DNA of 64,000 nucleotides from Himantopus leucocephalus (GCA_003993805.1 RSEF01000005.1:19458492-19522491); one strand, 5' to 3'; positions 47,201-63,235 are shown, numbered from the stretch's first letter. The notes: generated by a model from the letters alone, not told the origin. Numbers and translations: made by a program.

Positions 47201-50200
47201 GACCTGCCTGGGGATATCGGTCCCCCTCGTCAGCCCAGCTCTGCTCTGGGGGCTGCGCGCTCAGCTGCAGACGGGGCGGACGGCTCGCTGCAGCGCGTCC
47301 TCCAAACCCAGCCTCCATTTTGGGGGGCTGTGAACCCCAATTACTCCGAGAGCCAACCTGCCAGCCAGACGAAAGATTGAACTTCAGCCTTCGGAAAGGA
47401 GAACTGATTGGGGAGGCTGGTGTGGCGCCGCGGGGCCCGCTTACCACCCCTGTCCCCAGCGGGTCTTGCCAGCTGCGTGCAGCTGGACAGGCAAGCTGCC
47501 AGGGGCTGCTCCGCACGCAGCCAACTTTACACCCTGAACAACCCGCTGGGGACACAAAGCCACCCGGGATGGGATTTCACGGGCCAGGGCAAGCAGAACA
47601 CCCTCCCCAGGGACCAGGAGGACCCACGGTCCGAGTGCTTCCCAGGTCGCAGGCACGATGCCGGCGGGCTCCTCCCCAACACTCCCAAACACGGCAGCCC
47701 ACCGCCTGCCGCCCTCCCGGCTCTCTCTGCACCCAGGGACCCCCCCAGGCCGCGGGAGGGAAGCGGGAATCCTCTCCATACATACACCATACGCTATTTG
47801 AACCAAACCACCCGCTGGCCCCAAACGCAGGGGAGTCGCCTCCCCTCGATCACCCCCCCCGCGGGAGGGAACGCCATCCTCTGCAGCAGAGGGAGCAAAG
47901 GTGGCTGCCGATCCCCGAGGGGAAATCATGTTATCGGAAGCACTGATGTGTCCCTGCCGTTTGCTCGCCCAGAGGGAGGGCAGGGGGCTGCAGACCCTGC
48001 CGCGACACCGGGAGCAGCCGAGGAGCGCTGCTCCGTCTCTGCAGGGGAGGAGGAGCAGGGAGGCTGCTCGCCATCGCGGCCACGCAGGTCCCGGAGAACT
48101 CATCAAGTTCCCTCTCCAGATCGGGATGCAAAGCACGCCCATCACTACAAGAGCTGTTGGGACTTGTCTCTGGCAGCACATAAGAGAAATTGGGGAACCG
48201 CAGGCAAACTGAGTCACATCTGGATCCGAGACGGGCTTTTTGCCACTAGTCATACCAGGAGAAGCCCGTCACTCCCCAGCCTGCCTTCTCCTCCCCTCCG
48301 CAGGCTCAGAGCCACCCCACAGTCCCTCATCCCCTGCCCTCTCCCGGAAGAAAGCCGTCCCCAAGGACGCCTTCCCCACCCTGCCTGCACCCCTGGACTC
48401 CGACCGGCCACGCAGCACGCCAGGAGGGGCCGGCGCCGTGCCAGGGCCGGGCTCACCTCGCTGACCCGCCGCCTCTCCAGCTCTCTCGAAGGCTTTGCTG
48501 CAAACACAACCCCTGCGCACCGCCATGGTCCCACCAGCTTGGGTTCAACCAGGAGCGTGCGTGCCACCACGTACCAAAGGCAGCGCCAGCTCCGGGGACT
48601 GCCGCAGCCCACCCCGGTGTCCCCCTCCTCACGCCTCTCCTTCCCCCACCAGCGCTGGAAGAGGCGAGAGCTGCTTTCCCAAACGAGCACAGCTCCCTCG
48701 TAGCCTTCCCAGCTGTGAGGACGGGAGGAAAAGTCGGGGGCAGAGGTTTTACAGACAGGTTCACCTAATTGGAAGAAACAGTTTATACTTCGCAGGCTTT
48801 TATACAGCCCCAAAAGCCACGGTGAGCTGTGGCCACCAGCAAGAGTTGAGGCACAGAGAAGGAAGAGGCCGACTGAGAGCTCGCTATCCACAGAGCCCCG
48901 GCCAAGGGCAGCTCGGGGGGGAAGGAGAGGCTGAGCACCGGCTGCACGAGGAGCGGGGACCAGTATAGGCCAGGGGAAAGATGCAGGAATGGACAAACTG
49001 ACCCCAGGGGGGAATGTCGGTCCTAAAGCAGCACCGTTTTGAGACCCAGGCAAGTCAGAGACCCCCTGCTCCTTCCAGAGGGAGGATGGGAACATCCCCT
49101 CTCGCTGCTGCCTGTGCCCTCCAGCACAATCGGCCTCAGCTCATTTCAACTGCCACGTGTTCTGCAGCATCTCCTAATTAAATTAATCAATTAAATAGAG
49201 TTCTTGGCCCAGAGATACAAATCCTGGGCCAGTGTGGATGGATCAAAGGGTGTCTGGTGGATACGCTACAAATAACACAAATTGGAGCCTTCCAGGAGAG
49301 CTGTGCCGACCCCCGGCTGCCCTCTGCCCGGGAGGAGGCGCTGCGGGAGGTGTCCCAGGGCTCCCCCCCCCTCACAACTTCCATCTCACTTTCCCAGGTA
49401 TGAGCTTCGGGACCAATGCTGACAGCGCAACCCTCCCCAGCAGGTCTGCAGCAAGCACGCCAGACACGGCAGGAGCTGCGGAGGGGGGCCCTGCCTCTGG
49501 GTCAGCGGGCACCGCGCACGCCCGCGGCCGCGTCGCCTGAGTTTGGGCAGGCAGGGAAGGAAGAGGGCACCAGTCCCACGGCTCCCGCGCGGGAGGCAAA
49601 CCGCACTGTGGTTCCCTGTCCCTTCCATCCCGCTCCAGCAGCCCGGCAGCAACGGCCCCGAGAGCGCCATAATGCCGGGGAGCAGCGCGACTCCCTCCCC
49701 GCCGAATGACCCGTGTGAAAGTGCTCAGCGCTTCGCCACTCTGCTTGAGATTTAATTTGATGTTTTAAAGTAGGTTAAATAACATCCACTGACCTACAAT
49801 TAAAGCGACCCTGCCCAGGTGTTCCTGTTCTGAACAAACCTGCTCCGCAGCACCGGCGCCTGCTCCCGGCGATGCCTCGCACCACGCGGCTCGCTGATAA
49901 GCGCTGCGATCGGCTGCTGCGACACCTCGCAGTCAGGTACCGCAGCCTGAGCCACGGCAGCAAGGATGGGGTTTGGGGGGGTAGGGCTGCCCTGCTATTC
50001 CCCCCCAAAGTGCAGCCCGCAGCCCGCTGTGACGAAGCCGGTCCCCCCAAGTCATGGTGTGTCACGCACAACCGCTCGGAGGACATCGCCCACCCCCTCC
50101 TCTTCTCCTTCACCCCCCTGAAGCAGTAGCAGAGAGTCAGCGACCTCCTGCAAGCGTCTGACAGCCCGGAGCAGCAAAACTTCCAGCAACGCCGGCCCGA

Positions 50201-52238
50201 TAAACGTCCAGTGTCTCAGCAGGGGGACTGCTGCACGCTGCTGAGCGACACCACCAGCTGCCTCCCCTCGATGGAAGCAGTAAATCAAACTGGCTCCATC
50301 TTTTAGTCGTCAAATTACTCTTTTATTGCCTGGTTGTTGCCAGGCGTTAAAGCCGCGGTGACCTTCCAGCCAGCGATGGCTCCATCCCAGGGAGCGGCAG
50401 CAGCCATCACGTCCGTCCCTTCTGCCTCCCGCGGCTCCGGCTGATCCCAGCCCCAGCAGTAAAACCCCTCAGCTGGGAAAGCTCTGGCCGGGGCACAAGG
50501 AAAGGCGCCCCACAAGAGGAAGCCACCCCAGGGAGCGGAACAGGCTCCCCGGGAACAGGGGGTGCACCTTCCTCTCCACCGGGCCAGGACCGTGGTGGGG
50601 CAGCTGGCAGCGAAGAGAAAGGGTCGGTTACACAGGGAGGAAAAAGGGAGCTGCTCTGATCTCCTGCCTCCCTGGAGAGCACTGGAAGGACAGAACGCAC
50701 CGCTGAGGCCGTGGGCCACCCACCTTCAGACCAGCTCTGCCCCTCCGCAGCGCTGGGGAGGAGGAGGAGGAGAGGAAAGGAGGGATGGAGGGAGGCTCAG
50801 AAGGCAAAGCAGAGCCGAGGGCGGCTGGCTGGCAGGAGGGAGCCGCTCAACAGCCACCTCGCTTGAGGGGATGCAGGCGGCACTCACCCACTGCCCTCCT
50901 CGCCCCTGCCTGGGACATGGCTGCCTGCAGACCCGGGAATGTCCCCGCACTGCCCTAACCACCCCAAACCCTTCGCACGGAGCCACCACCAAGCCCTCCA
51001 AGGCGTGAGCACACAGAAACACCTCTCTCATCTGCACGTCTCTCTGCTGCCCCCCCAAAACGCATTCCCTCTCAGACCCCAACCCCAGGAACACCGCAGG
51101 GTTTGGTAGCCAGTCCCGGTTGCCCGGCTCCAGCATTCCTGCCCAGTGCACGCATGCCTTGGCGCCTGCCCGGCTGCGGCCACCGGAGCGGGGAGCGCAG
51201 GGGCTCAGCAGCAGCTCAGCATCTCCTCAGCACCCTGAGGTCCTGCCTCCCCGCCTGCCACCAGCCCAGAACCGGCTCAGCTCGGCCCCGAGCGAGCGTT
51301 AATAACCTATTTGTCACCCGGGAAGGGAAAATGTTAACGTGAGCGGCAGCCCTACCCCTCTGCCGGCCCAGGGAGATCCCTACGGTACGGTCTGGCCCCC
51401 TCCAGCAACTGGTACCATTTTACACCCCGGCTTTTCCCCACCGGCTCCAAGGCCAACACAGGCGTCTCCCCCAGGCCCCAGCGACCCGCCGGCAGGTCAC
51501 CTCCTTCGGGTCCTCTCCAGAGATACCAAACCCTCACTTCCTCAGGGCAAGGCTGACATCAACAGCAGCGAGAGATCCACGCAGGGGCCAGAGCACTTCT
51601 CCTTGAACTTTCCTTTGTGGCTCACAAATCAGTTACGAAACTCTAAAAATAACCCGGAGCCTGCCCCAGTCCACCAAACCACTTCACATCGCTCCAAAGG
51701 AGAAAATTATCTATGCCATTTTCCACCTACAGGTCACAAACTAATTCCCAGCCCAGCTGATTTGAGAGAGAGTTGCCAGCGAGAGGAGTAAGTTGTGCAA
51801 ACACCCAAAGACAGGAGAGGAGCGGCTGCCGGGAACCGGAGCCGAGCGGTGGCACCGTGCCCCGCTTCCTCTGGCTCACCTCATGGGAAAACCGGGCAAA
51901 ACGGGTCCAGCTGAGGCGGAGGTGCCCCGATGGACTGCAGGGCTACTCCACCGGCCATCCTTTAGCTCCCAGAGCACAATATCCCCCCTGCAGTCCGGCA
52001 ACAAGCCACAGCCGCTCTGCCGGACAGCCCCCCCGCGGTGTCTGCGCCCGCAGCCTCGCGGCACCGCACGGAGGGGCCGAGTGCCCGCGTCTCCCCCCGC
52101 CCGCCCCACGCGTCGTCGGGTATCTGCGACTCACGTGAAGGCAAAGAAGAGGGTGGTGGCTCCCACTAGGAAGATGGCAGCAGCGGAGACCGGGACGTAT
52201 TTGCTGGGTTTGAACCTCTTTCCAGATGCTGCTGGCAT
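38238..52238 (-). CDS. ZDHHC5: Palmitoyltransferase ZDHHC5
   Basis: ZDHHC5 is a plasma-membrane S-palmitoyltransferase acting on synaptic and transport proteins. Eleven coding exons: 52238-52135, 43704-43583, 42993-42836, 42721-42549, 42437-42335, 41819-41728, 41622-41490, 41058-40935, 39944-39832, 39670-38790, 38403-38238, all phase-consistent; 722 residues against 715 in human. It starts [18 protein letters not shown]. Four membrane segments lie at about 14-35, 39-60, 149-170 and 191-215. Between the second and third is the cysteine-rich domain, with the catalytic DHHC at 131-134 (Cys134, the same number as human). The long Ser/Pro-rich cytosolic tail is mostly in exon 10 and ends in TTYEISV, the PDZ-binding motif. 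Intron 1 is 8.4 kb. Intron 2 holds a 128-bp tandem duplication and intron 5 a CR1 element. Confidence 0.98.
41831..42300 (-). mobile_element. Diverged CR1 LINE 3' fragment in ZDHHC5 intron 5
   Basis: Read on the minus strand this follows the end of the CR1 ORF2 and 3' UTR in order: a TTTTGGGGCTCCCC block near 42270, a GAGCACTGGAACGGG block near 41980, a CTGGAGAT-like block, then GACCCCGAGGTCCCTGCC near 41860. These are well-known CR1 landmarks (GGGCTCCCCAGTACAAG, GAGCACTGGAACAGG, GAGGTCCCTTCC). It is diverged and GC-shifted, so old. It has the same orientation as ZDHHC5, and its 3' end runs to within about 10-20 bases of the exon 6 acceptor at 41821-41820. Boundaries are approximate. Confidence 0.75.
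43211..43461. repeat. 128-bp tandem duplication in ZDHHC5 intron 2
   Basis: The block beginning GCCTGAGCCCCAGG at 43211 recurs at 43339 (period 128). The two copies are about 98% identical over the second copy's length; differences include G/T in the ACAGGCCGG/ACATGCCGG position and A/C in GAAGAGTG/GAAGCGTG. A single N at 43335 sits just before the second copy. It does not overlap an exon. Confidence 0.85.
43705..52134 (-). other. ZDHHC5 intron 1 (between coding exons 1 and 2)
   Basis: This is 8.4 kb of GC-rich intron. I found no recognisable coding exon, RNA gene or complete repeat. Frames of over 250 codons near 44.7-45.8 and 47.4-48.7 kb lack any family resemblance or sensible splice context. 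An AT-rich patch lies at 49.15-49.26 kb. Confidence 0.6.
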
Positions 52239-52245
52239 GTTGGAG

Positions 52246-55200
52246 CTGTGGTGGGGGATCCGCCCCGCAGCATAGCCCAGGCCCAGCGGGAGTCAGAGCA
52301 AGACGAGAAGGGGAGGGGAGAGGGACGGGGGCGAACCACTACCCAGCCTCCACGCTTGCTCCCGGGGCGAGCTCTGACCGGAGCAGACAGTCCGGAGAAG
52401 TCCACGGCGGTCTCTGGAGCACCAGGCCCAGGAGAGGAGTCCACACTACGCTCTGCCCTGCAAGAGTTCGCGGGCGCAAGGAAGGAGGTTTAAAAACATT
52501 AAAAATTCAGAACCGAGAACTGGATTTGGACTTAAAACAGCCGTTGGGGCAGGAACGCCGAGAGCCCTTACGAGCTTCCCTCAGTCCGGCAACGGCCTGC
52601 AAAAAGCAGGTCCCCACAGCCGATGCCGGCAACCGGGCTCCGAGGGGAAGGGAAGCCTTCCAGGCTCGGGCACGGGGACGTGGGTGACGTGCAAGGCGAG
52701 GAGCCGGGTGGGCGCACCTTCCCACCCAGCCAGCACCCTGGGAAAGAGCAAGAGCGAGATATCGGTAAACTTCTTGCAAAAAAAGCCACTCCGGGAGCCT
52801 CAAGGAAGCCACTTCTCCTTTTTAATCTGCCCTCTGATATGCGGCAGCCCCCTCCGACTGCGGCACGGCAGGAGGGGGTTGTCTCGCAAGCAATCTGCCC
52901 GGCTTCCTCACAGCACCGCTGCTGCGCCGCCTCCTCCTCCTCCCCCTCGCTGGAGGGGGTCACAGAAACACTCTCCCTGATTTCACCAGGATCCGGGACT
53001 GGCTGGCTGGCGGTGGCCGTTTAATTTTATTTATTTCTCTCTTGACTGTTAAAGCCGAGGAACAGCTGGTGCAAGGTTGAGCTGTAAATCCTTTCTTTGC
53101 AAGGGGGGCGGGAGGGGAAGGTCCAGCGGATTGTGTGTTGTCGTCCTCTTCCTACTTGTTCCTTTCTCCTGACCCCCCAGGCCTTTCCACGGGCTTAGTA
53201 TCCACTCGGTGGTTGGGAATCAACAGGAATTTCATTAAATCTTTTCTGTGGCAACCATTTCTAAGCGGTGCGGGGTAGGTTAGCGGAGAGATCTGGAGGG
53301 GAGCTTTCAGGGAGCGCTTTTACAACCCCAGAAGACAACTGATGGTGGAAACGGTGCTGAATAGGTCTGTCTCACCCATGGCCCGAGCGGTGCGGGGAAG
53401 ATCTCAGTTTGTTCCAAATTGCTCCATTTTTTCCTCCCCTTCCTTCAGTAAAATTCTTCTTCATTAATCCATTCGTGTTTTAAAAAAAACTACATAAAAT
53501 CATTAAAACTTGACATCTGGTATGACACACCTCACCTAGAGAAAAAAAAAAAAATAATTAACAAAGGAAGAGAAGAGACACAGTCATGTAAAAAACACTC
53601 ACTAAAGTAACAGCGCTCCCAGGACACGGAGCAGGCGTTTAGTAGAAGATGGAAAGAGCGCCGGGCGGATTTAAAACCCTCTTGGCCAGTCCCAATCAGC
53701 AAGATGCCGATCTCCAAGCGCAGCTCTGACACGGATCGACGCCGCAGCCCCGGGCCTGTCGCCCAGCGCCAGCGTCCCTTTCCACATCTGCAAAACCAGA
53801 GTAATGACCACCCCGCGGAGGCTGTGATTAGCCACGGGGGCCTGGCCGCAGCCTGCCGTCTCCCTTCCCACCCCAAGGCCCTGCAGCACGTGCTGCAGAG
53901 AAGGCCGAGCCACCATCTGAGACCGCCTCAGAAATGCACGCTCAGCCCCAAATAAGACGAGGGACCCCACGACGTTTTGCTCAATGCCTTTCTGCAGCTG
54001 CAGCCTGAGTCCGAACGCCGGAGAAGGCCTGCTCCCCTGAGGTGAAGGGGCTGATCGGCGCCTCGGAGACTTAAGATGAGGGTGGAGACCGCAGGAGGAA
54101 AAGACAGCCAGGAATCTGGTCCCCTTCCCCCGGAGGGTAGGAGATGGGAGAGACCCGTGGAAAACACCAGTCCCTCGACCGGAGGAGGTACTGGTAGCTC
54201 CGGACAAAGGAGAGCAGGGTTCTCGCTAGGCAGCCTGTTTCGGGGTGCCCCTGGGAACGTGCCACCCTTGGCTGACCATGAGGATGCAGGAGGGAGCGCC
54301 ACAGAAAATATGGAGAGACAAACCTTTCCGGAAACAGAAACAGGCGAGACCAACCTGCCCCGCGCTCCAAACGCCCAAGAGCCCGTGGCAGCCCAGGGAC
54401 GAGCTAGGCACCGACTGTACTGTACCGACGACTACTGCTACAGCAGCCGCTCCTCCGTGTGTCACCCGTTCTCCACTGCGCTGCCTCCTCGTTTCACCGC
54501 GAGGCCTCCCTTGCACCGCGGGGCCACCTACAGCGCCCTAACGACTCGGTCGCTTTCTCCTTCCAGTTTTCCCCTCTTCTGCCTCTCAAAGTTTTGTTTC
54601 TTCAGAGTGGACAGGAAAATACCTAGTGCTGACTAAACACTCGCGAAGGCTCAGAGAACTGCGGCACAAAATTAAAGGCACATTTAATGACAAGAATAAA
54701 TTACAATTAAATCGGTTCAGTCACAAAACAAGGCGTCAGTCACTTTGGCTGACTAATGAAGAAACCGCTCCCGCCACAGAGCAGCTCTTCCTTTGCAGAA
54801 ATGAAGCTCAACTTCTCAAACACAGATTTTTTTGCCCTCGTGACCGAGAGGAGACACTGGAGCGATGCTCGCGAGCCGGCTGGGGAAAGCGCTGGTTTCA
54901 CCTGGTAGTGGTTCCCGGCCGCAGTGGGTGAGTTTAAGAGTAACACCAGGGAAGGCAGTTGTTTTCCCCAGCAGGCACAGAGCTTCCTGGAGCGCAGCAG
55001 CTCCCGGCCCCGCTCTGCCTCCCCCTAACACCGCACTGAGCTTTGGCGAGAGGCGACAAGCCCCAGCGCACAGGACTGGGGGCAAAGCCCGACACCCCAC
55101 AGAGGTGCGCCTGCCGTGCCATCACCCAGGGAGGGACGTGCCCGTTGCCTCGGCCAGCTGCTGCGGCGATACGGGCGGACAGCAATTCTAGGGATAGGTT

Positions 55201-58200
55201 ACTCGGAAGTTTAAAGATGACATCACTGCTAATTACTTTAGCAGGAGCAATCTGCTAGCACGCTCATCTGCTGTAACAGAACACCCAGGCCCTTTGAAAG
55301 GCTCCGCCATGAAAACAAAGCCACACCTCGAACTCAAACAGATACTGTCAAATCGAAGGAGCTTTTTCCCTTCGATATTGCTCCTCCAGAGACCTTCTCC
55401 ACCCCTCTCCTCGCACAGCACAATCGGTGTGCTGCTCAACCGGGGCGAGGTGCTTCCCCCGAGGCCGCCCCTGAAGTCCAAGCGACCTCCCCGAGCAGGT
55501 CCTGCTCGGTTCTGCCCCACCTGTGCCCCCTGAAGACGGGGGCACCGATTCAAGCACTCCAAACCCTCCACGCAGGGCGATCTGGCACGCTGTGCCTTCA
55601 CAAAGGTCTGCGTGCCAGCTCAGCTCAGCGCAGAGATGAACACCAGGCAGCACCGGAGCGAGCTCCTCATCAAATAAGGAATGCAGGAGTCAAGATAATT
55701 GCTCATGGGACAGTCTACCTGAACAAGCACTACGTGTGGGGGAGAAATCCCAAGCGCTGTCATTAGTGACACCCAAGTGAGATGCAACGCAAATATAATC
55801 CCCAGCTCCTCGCCGCCTTCGCTCAAGAACAACTCCACAACTCATCAGACCTACAAAAGGCCGCTGAGCCCATCCCGCCCGGCTCCCAGAGCCGCCACGC
55901 AGCTCAGAGGCTCCCTCCCCGAGCGCCACGGCGTGCTGAGCCCCTCCGGAGCCCCTCAGCCCCAGAGGCGCCCCTGCCGGGAAGGCACAGGCAGACAGGT
56001 GCCGTGGAGGCACAGCACGCCGCCCCCCGCGCCCCGGTCAGGACGCCCACGTGCCCTGACCGGGAGGAAACAGGTCCCACATTCTCGCGGTTGGGAACAT
56101 CCACGATGCTGAAGCCGTCGAGGGAGCAGCACAGCACAGCGTACCAGGATCTCTGCTGTGCCGTCTTCAAGGTACCTTTTTCTCTTTTCTTTGGGCTAAA
56201 CTACGTGGATTACCTCACCCTGACCGTCCTTGTCGTTTACCCTGCCGTCCAGGAGAAACACAAGCAAAATCCACCCTGACTTCCCACAAATTACACCGAT
56301 TTGGGCCATGTTCACGCCAATTCTCCCAAATACGCGCTTTCTTCCCCAGCCTTCCCCTTCTGCAGCCCTGCAACCTGTCCGCCTCCGGTCTACCAACCCC
56401 TCCTCTCTCTCTACCGTCTTTCCAAACCCTTTGTCTCTCTGGCCACTTTGTCCCCATCCACAAAGGCCACTCAGAGACTTTCCTGCTCGGAAGACTCCCC
56501 AGCTCGTTTCGCTTACCTGAGGCAGACACGGACTCGGCTTCTGCCTCCGATTCCTTTCCCTCTGCCACTTCCAGCCCAGCAACTCCTCCCTTCCAGCTCC
56601 TCTGGACCTGCCCTCGACTCAGCCCTGCTCCTTCCTCCCCCAATCAAACTCCACCGAGCCTCTGTGTCACCGGTGACTCCCCTTTCCCTCTCCCTTGGGA
56701 ATTCCACCTGTTTTTCCAATCCTAGCACCCCCTTTTCAGAATATTTTCCTGGCTCCACTCGGCTCAGCCACTTCCAGAGCACTCTTCCCCAGTCTCAAGG
56801 CTTTCCCTCCGCTCACAGGAGGCGCTGCCTCTATTTCCCCTCATCTCCATTTCTGGGGACTTCCTTCAATTTTCAATTCCTTCCCTCAGGGCATTTGCAA
56901 GTCCCACTGCTGCCACCTTCCAGTTCTTTCAGTCTGAGTCCCCTTTTCCTTGGTTAAGGCCCTGTAAAGTCTCATTCCAATTTCCTCTTCATGCAGCACT
57001 TGCTTCTCGAAGCCCTGCGCTGCTCCTTTCCTTCCCACCGTGCTTTCCACCCCGCTTCGCTCGCTCTGCTACAAGCCCTCTTCTCACCGCCTCTTCTAGC
57101 GACCTACCCAGCGGCAGCCTGAAGAGCCGGCTGCTTCGTGGCTCAATCTTTCTGAAGCATCAGACAGGACAGGAAAACACGCTTCACCGGGCTCTCCCCA
57201 CCTTCGCTGGGTTGGGGAAAACATGTCTAACCAGCTCACAACATTCCCTTTCTTCCTTATTTCAATTGCTGTCGATAACCACTGCAGCTCCTCAACGCAC
57301 TCCTACCCCTGGAAGGAGGAAACACGCACATCAACATTACGAGCTTCCCTTGAACACGCCGCCTTTCATCACCGCCCGGGGAGGAGAGAGTTCACTCTCA
57401 GTTACTGGTTCCTGAGCGTGCGTCACCTCACTGCCATCCGCAGCTACCTACCTGCCTACCCCAGAGCAGCCGAGTTTCCATGGTGCAGGTCAAACAGGCA
57501 AACAATTCCTTCCCTGTGAGGCAACTCCCAGGCAGGGCAGATCCAGGATCGCGCAAGGACGGGATGTGCTTTACCTGTTCCCACTGTGTTTTCATTAGCT
57601 ACACCCGGGAGTCGGGCGGAGAAGCCCGTTCCAGAGCTCGCTGCTGTCCGCAGCCTCGGGACCCCGACCTCGCACCGCTGAGCCCAAGCAAGGCCAGCCC
57701 GAGACCGAGGACCCCCCTTTTCTCCCCCCACAGGCTCTCTCTGCTCATTTTGACATCGCACAACCAGCTCTCGTCTGCCGCTGAGATGTACGACTGCAGA
57801 GAGTGCAAAAGTGTTCTCAAACCCGCTGGCCACCAACACAGCTGAACTGGGCAAAATGTCTCGCACTGCAGACCACCGACATGAGAACATGGCTTATCTC
57901 TGCCGCCCTCCCCGTCCTCCCACGCGAGAGGGACCGACGAGACCGGGAGCGGGCTCCGCCAGCACCCCTCTGCCGCAGGGGGTGCCTGCAGCCCCAGAAC
58001 CTGGGCAGCGAGAAGTCACAGGAGGCATTTTCCAGCCCAGGCACCAGGACAGGACCTCGACTGCTGAGACACAGACCACAAACAAGAAGGCAGAGCCGCC
58101 AGCGTCAGACAGCTGGATGTCACGGGGAACGGTAAACACCGAGACCCCACAGCAACACAAAGCTGCGGGGTCGCCCCATAGGAGATGATTTTCTTACCGC

Positions 58201-60242
58201 CCGTACCACAGTAACACGGGGGTCAGGCCTTACTGCGCTCGGCACTGCGGGGAGATAGGAGTCCCTGCCTCAAAGAGACGATTCGGTGACACCTCCCTGC
58301 TTCTAATTCAAAAGGAGGATGCACAGCAACACGTAGCAGGCACTTCTGCTCTGCGGGGAAGTTTGGAAACCTGGCCAGAATTAGGCTTCCATGGCCGTCC
58401 TCCGGGCTTCAGGTGACATGGCCCACATCTGGCATCACCGCGTTCCTCCGCAGTTAGATGTACAGGTCTTTTTAAGGAGAATAAGATGCAGAAATTGGAC
58501 AAATATTTTATTGCAGACAACAGCTAGAAGGCTGGCGTCCACTCAGCGCTTATCTCCCGGCCTGGCTTACACCACTCCCATCCTCCTTCCCCTGCCCGTC
58601 TCACTGGTTTACACGGGATTAGCCCCATTTTACGGACAAAGCGGGGAAGAACGACATCTCATCCACTGCAGCCGTGTCTCGCCCTGTGCACCGCTGCGAG
58701 CGAGGAACAAATCCAGCTGCCTGCCATTGCGTTACGAGACGCAACAGTCGGCGATGGAAACAACGGGCGCAGCGATAGATGTGAACGTCCCCAGAGAGGC
58801 CTCTAGAACAGGAGTTCAAGGTCTCCCGTTGGACCCCGTCAGCTTCACCTAATTACCACCTTCTCTGTCTCCAGTCGGGGCTCGTACCTCAGAAACCAAG
58901 AGGAATAAAGCGCTCTGCTAACGAACAACCATGGCCTCGACCAGAGGTAGCGAAGGTGATAATTAGGTTAAGCCCACTAAGACTCTCCAAGATCAACCCT
59001 CCTCATTTTGATCTAGACAAGGCTCTAGTCGCATTTTATACCCCCGAAAAAATCAGTAGCACCCCCTAGAGAAAAGCCTGCTTCCCCAAACACCCAAACT
59101 CAGACCCCTACCGCAGCAAAAGCCGGCAGCTCCAGGGGAAACCACCAGGAAGGCGGAACGAGGAACGCAAGAGCAGCCCATCGCCTCCCGAATCAGGGAG
59201 ATGCAGAGGGCGGATCGCCGGGGTTTGATCTCATCTCAGGGAGACGTGACACAGACACAATAACTCGGGATTTGCACACCTCGTGTTTAGAATTTGGGGC
59301 TTTCGAGGAGAAGCCGGGTTGAACACCTGCGAGGGCAACCCGTTACACCGCCAACAGCGGGGCACGCAGCGCAGAACCGGGCTGTGAGGAGGAATTACGC
59401 TTCAGACGCGCGGGCCGGGTCGCTGCAGCCGGAGAGCGGGGCGTTATCCGCTGGCCCCGGAGCCACGCGTGTGCTCAGACAACACGCTCTCAAAAAACGG
59501 AGCTACGTCGCTTTTCTGAGAGGCACTGGGGACAGTCCCGGGTACAGGAGGGCAAAAGTGTCCACGGGAAGGCTCCGGGCCGCACGCCACGGCCGTCCCA
59601 CCCGCCCGGGCAGGGCAGGGCTGCCGTCCCCGCCGCCCCGGGGGTGCCCGTGCCCCTCCCGGCGCCGTGGCCCCCCCAAGACCCGCCCCAGATCGCCTCG
59701 GCTTCCCCTTGCCCCGGGGCAACATCCACCCTCCCGGGACCGGCCCGCCCCGGACGGGAAGGGCACGGGGAAGGGGCTCAGGCGGGGTAAAGGGCCCGGT
59801 GCCGGCGGGGGGAAGGCAGCGCCGCCGGGGGAGGTACCGCGGGCCGTGAGGCGGGGCGGCGGTGCGGAACGGCGCTGCGGGCACCGGGGAGGCCCGAGGG
59901 GCGGCCCGTCACCGCCGGGCAGGGGTCGGTCCCCGCGGCTGCGGCCCCGGCGCCGGAGTGGGAGGGGGGGGCGGCGCCGGGCGGGAGGCTCGCCGGCGGG
60001 GTCCCCGGGCGAGCACCGAGCGGCGGAACCCGAGGCAGGTCCCGAGCGGCGGGCGGGGGCGCGGGGGGAGCCGCGGGGGCTGGCGGGGCCCGCGAGGCCT
60101 GCGGCGGGCGGAGGCGGCCGGGGCCCCGGCGGGGTGGCGCGGGGGACCGGCGGGCTGAGGAGGGGGCGGGCGGGCCTGCGCGGCGGGGCCGGTGCCCGCG
60201 GGAGGGGACGGGACGGGGCGGGCGGCGGCCCACGTGACTCAC
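52246..60242 (-). other. ZDHHC5 5' UTR intron
   Basis: An acceptor (CCACCACAG) ends at 52246, seven bases before the ZDHHC5 start codon, so upstream sequence is intron up to the CpG island. It contains a strand-asymmetric pyrimidine-rich block at about 56.23-57.10 kb, and AT-rich patches near 53.0-53.6 and 54.6-54.8 kb. No coding exon is recognised. Confidence 0.55.
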
Positions 60243-60420
60243 CGGCGGCGGGCGGGAGGCCGCGAGCGCGCGACCAGCGCTCCCGGGCACGGAGGGTCGC
60301 CGCGCTCGGCGGCTGGGCACGACGTCACGGCCGCGCCTGCGCACCGCCCGCCGGCCGCGCGCGCCCCCGCCGCCGCTCCTCATTGGCCGCCGCGGCAGGA
60401 ACCGCCCGGAAGGGGCGATG
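60243..60420 (-). promoter_or_regulatory. ZDHHC5 CpG-island promoter and predicted non-coding first exon
   Basis: A strong minus-strand donor (CCGCCG then GTGAGTC) ends an exon at 60243 inside a dense CpG island (about 59.4-60.6 kb). A CCAAT box in minus orientation (ATTGG on plus, near 60382) lies about 80-140 bp upstream of where transcription would start. This promoter is only about 300 bp beyond the CLP1 3' end on the same strand. Confidence 0.55.
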
Positions 60421-60628
60421 CGCATGCGCGTGAGCAGCGGCGGAGGCCGGAGGGGCGCATGCGTCACGGGGCGGCTCGCAGGCGGCTCCTCGGCACGGAA
60501 GCACGCATGCGCGGAACGTACCACGTCGGGGCGGCGCTGGGGGCGCTCGGCGCTGCGCACTGCGGGGCGCGGGGGGGGGCACCGGGACCCCCGGGCAGAC
60601 ACTCACCCACGGGCGAAAGGCTCCGAGA

Positions 60629-60634
60629 TTTAAT
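60629..60634 (-). terminator. CLP1 polyadenylation signal (ATTAAA)
   Basis: TTTAAT on the plus strand is ATTAAA on the minus strand, 86 bases after the CLP1 stop codon. That implies a very short 3' UTR of about 105-115 bases. Confidence 0.6.
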
Positions 60635-60719
60635 AACAAACGTTACAAAAGGGATAAAAGCGGGCGCGGGGGAGTCCCCGCCGCGAAGGGAAGGGGAGGG
60701 GGCAGGGGGTCTTCCTCGG

Positions 60720-63209
<2,490 letters not shown>

Positions 63210-63235
63210 GACGCGCCCCGGGGCCTCGCCTGCCC

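Noticed and set aside
56301..56957. 218-codon Ser/Pro/Leu frame
   Set aside because: Fully explained by the pyrimidine bias of the plus strand; no homology recognised.
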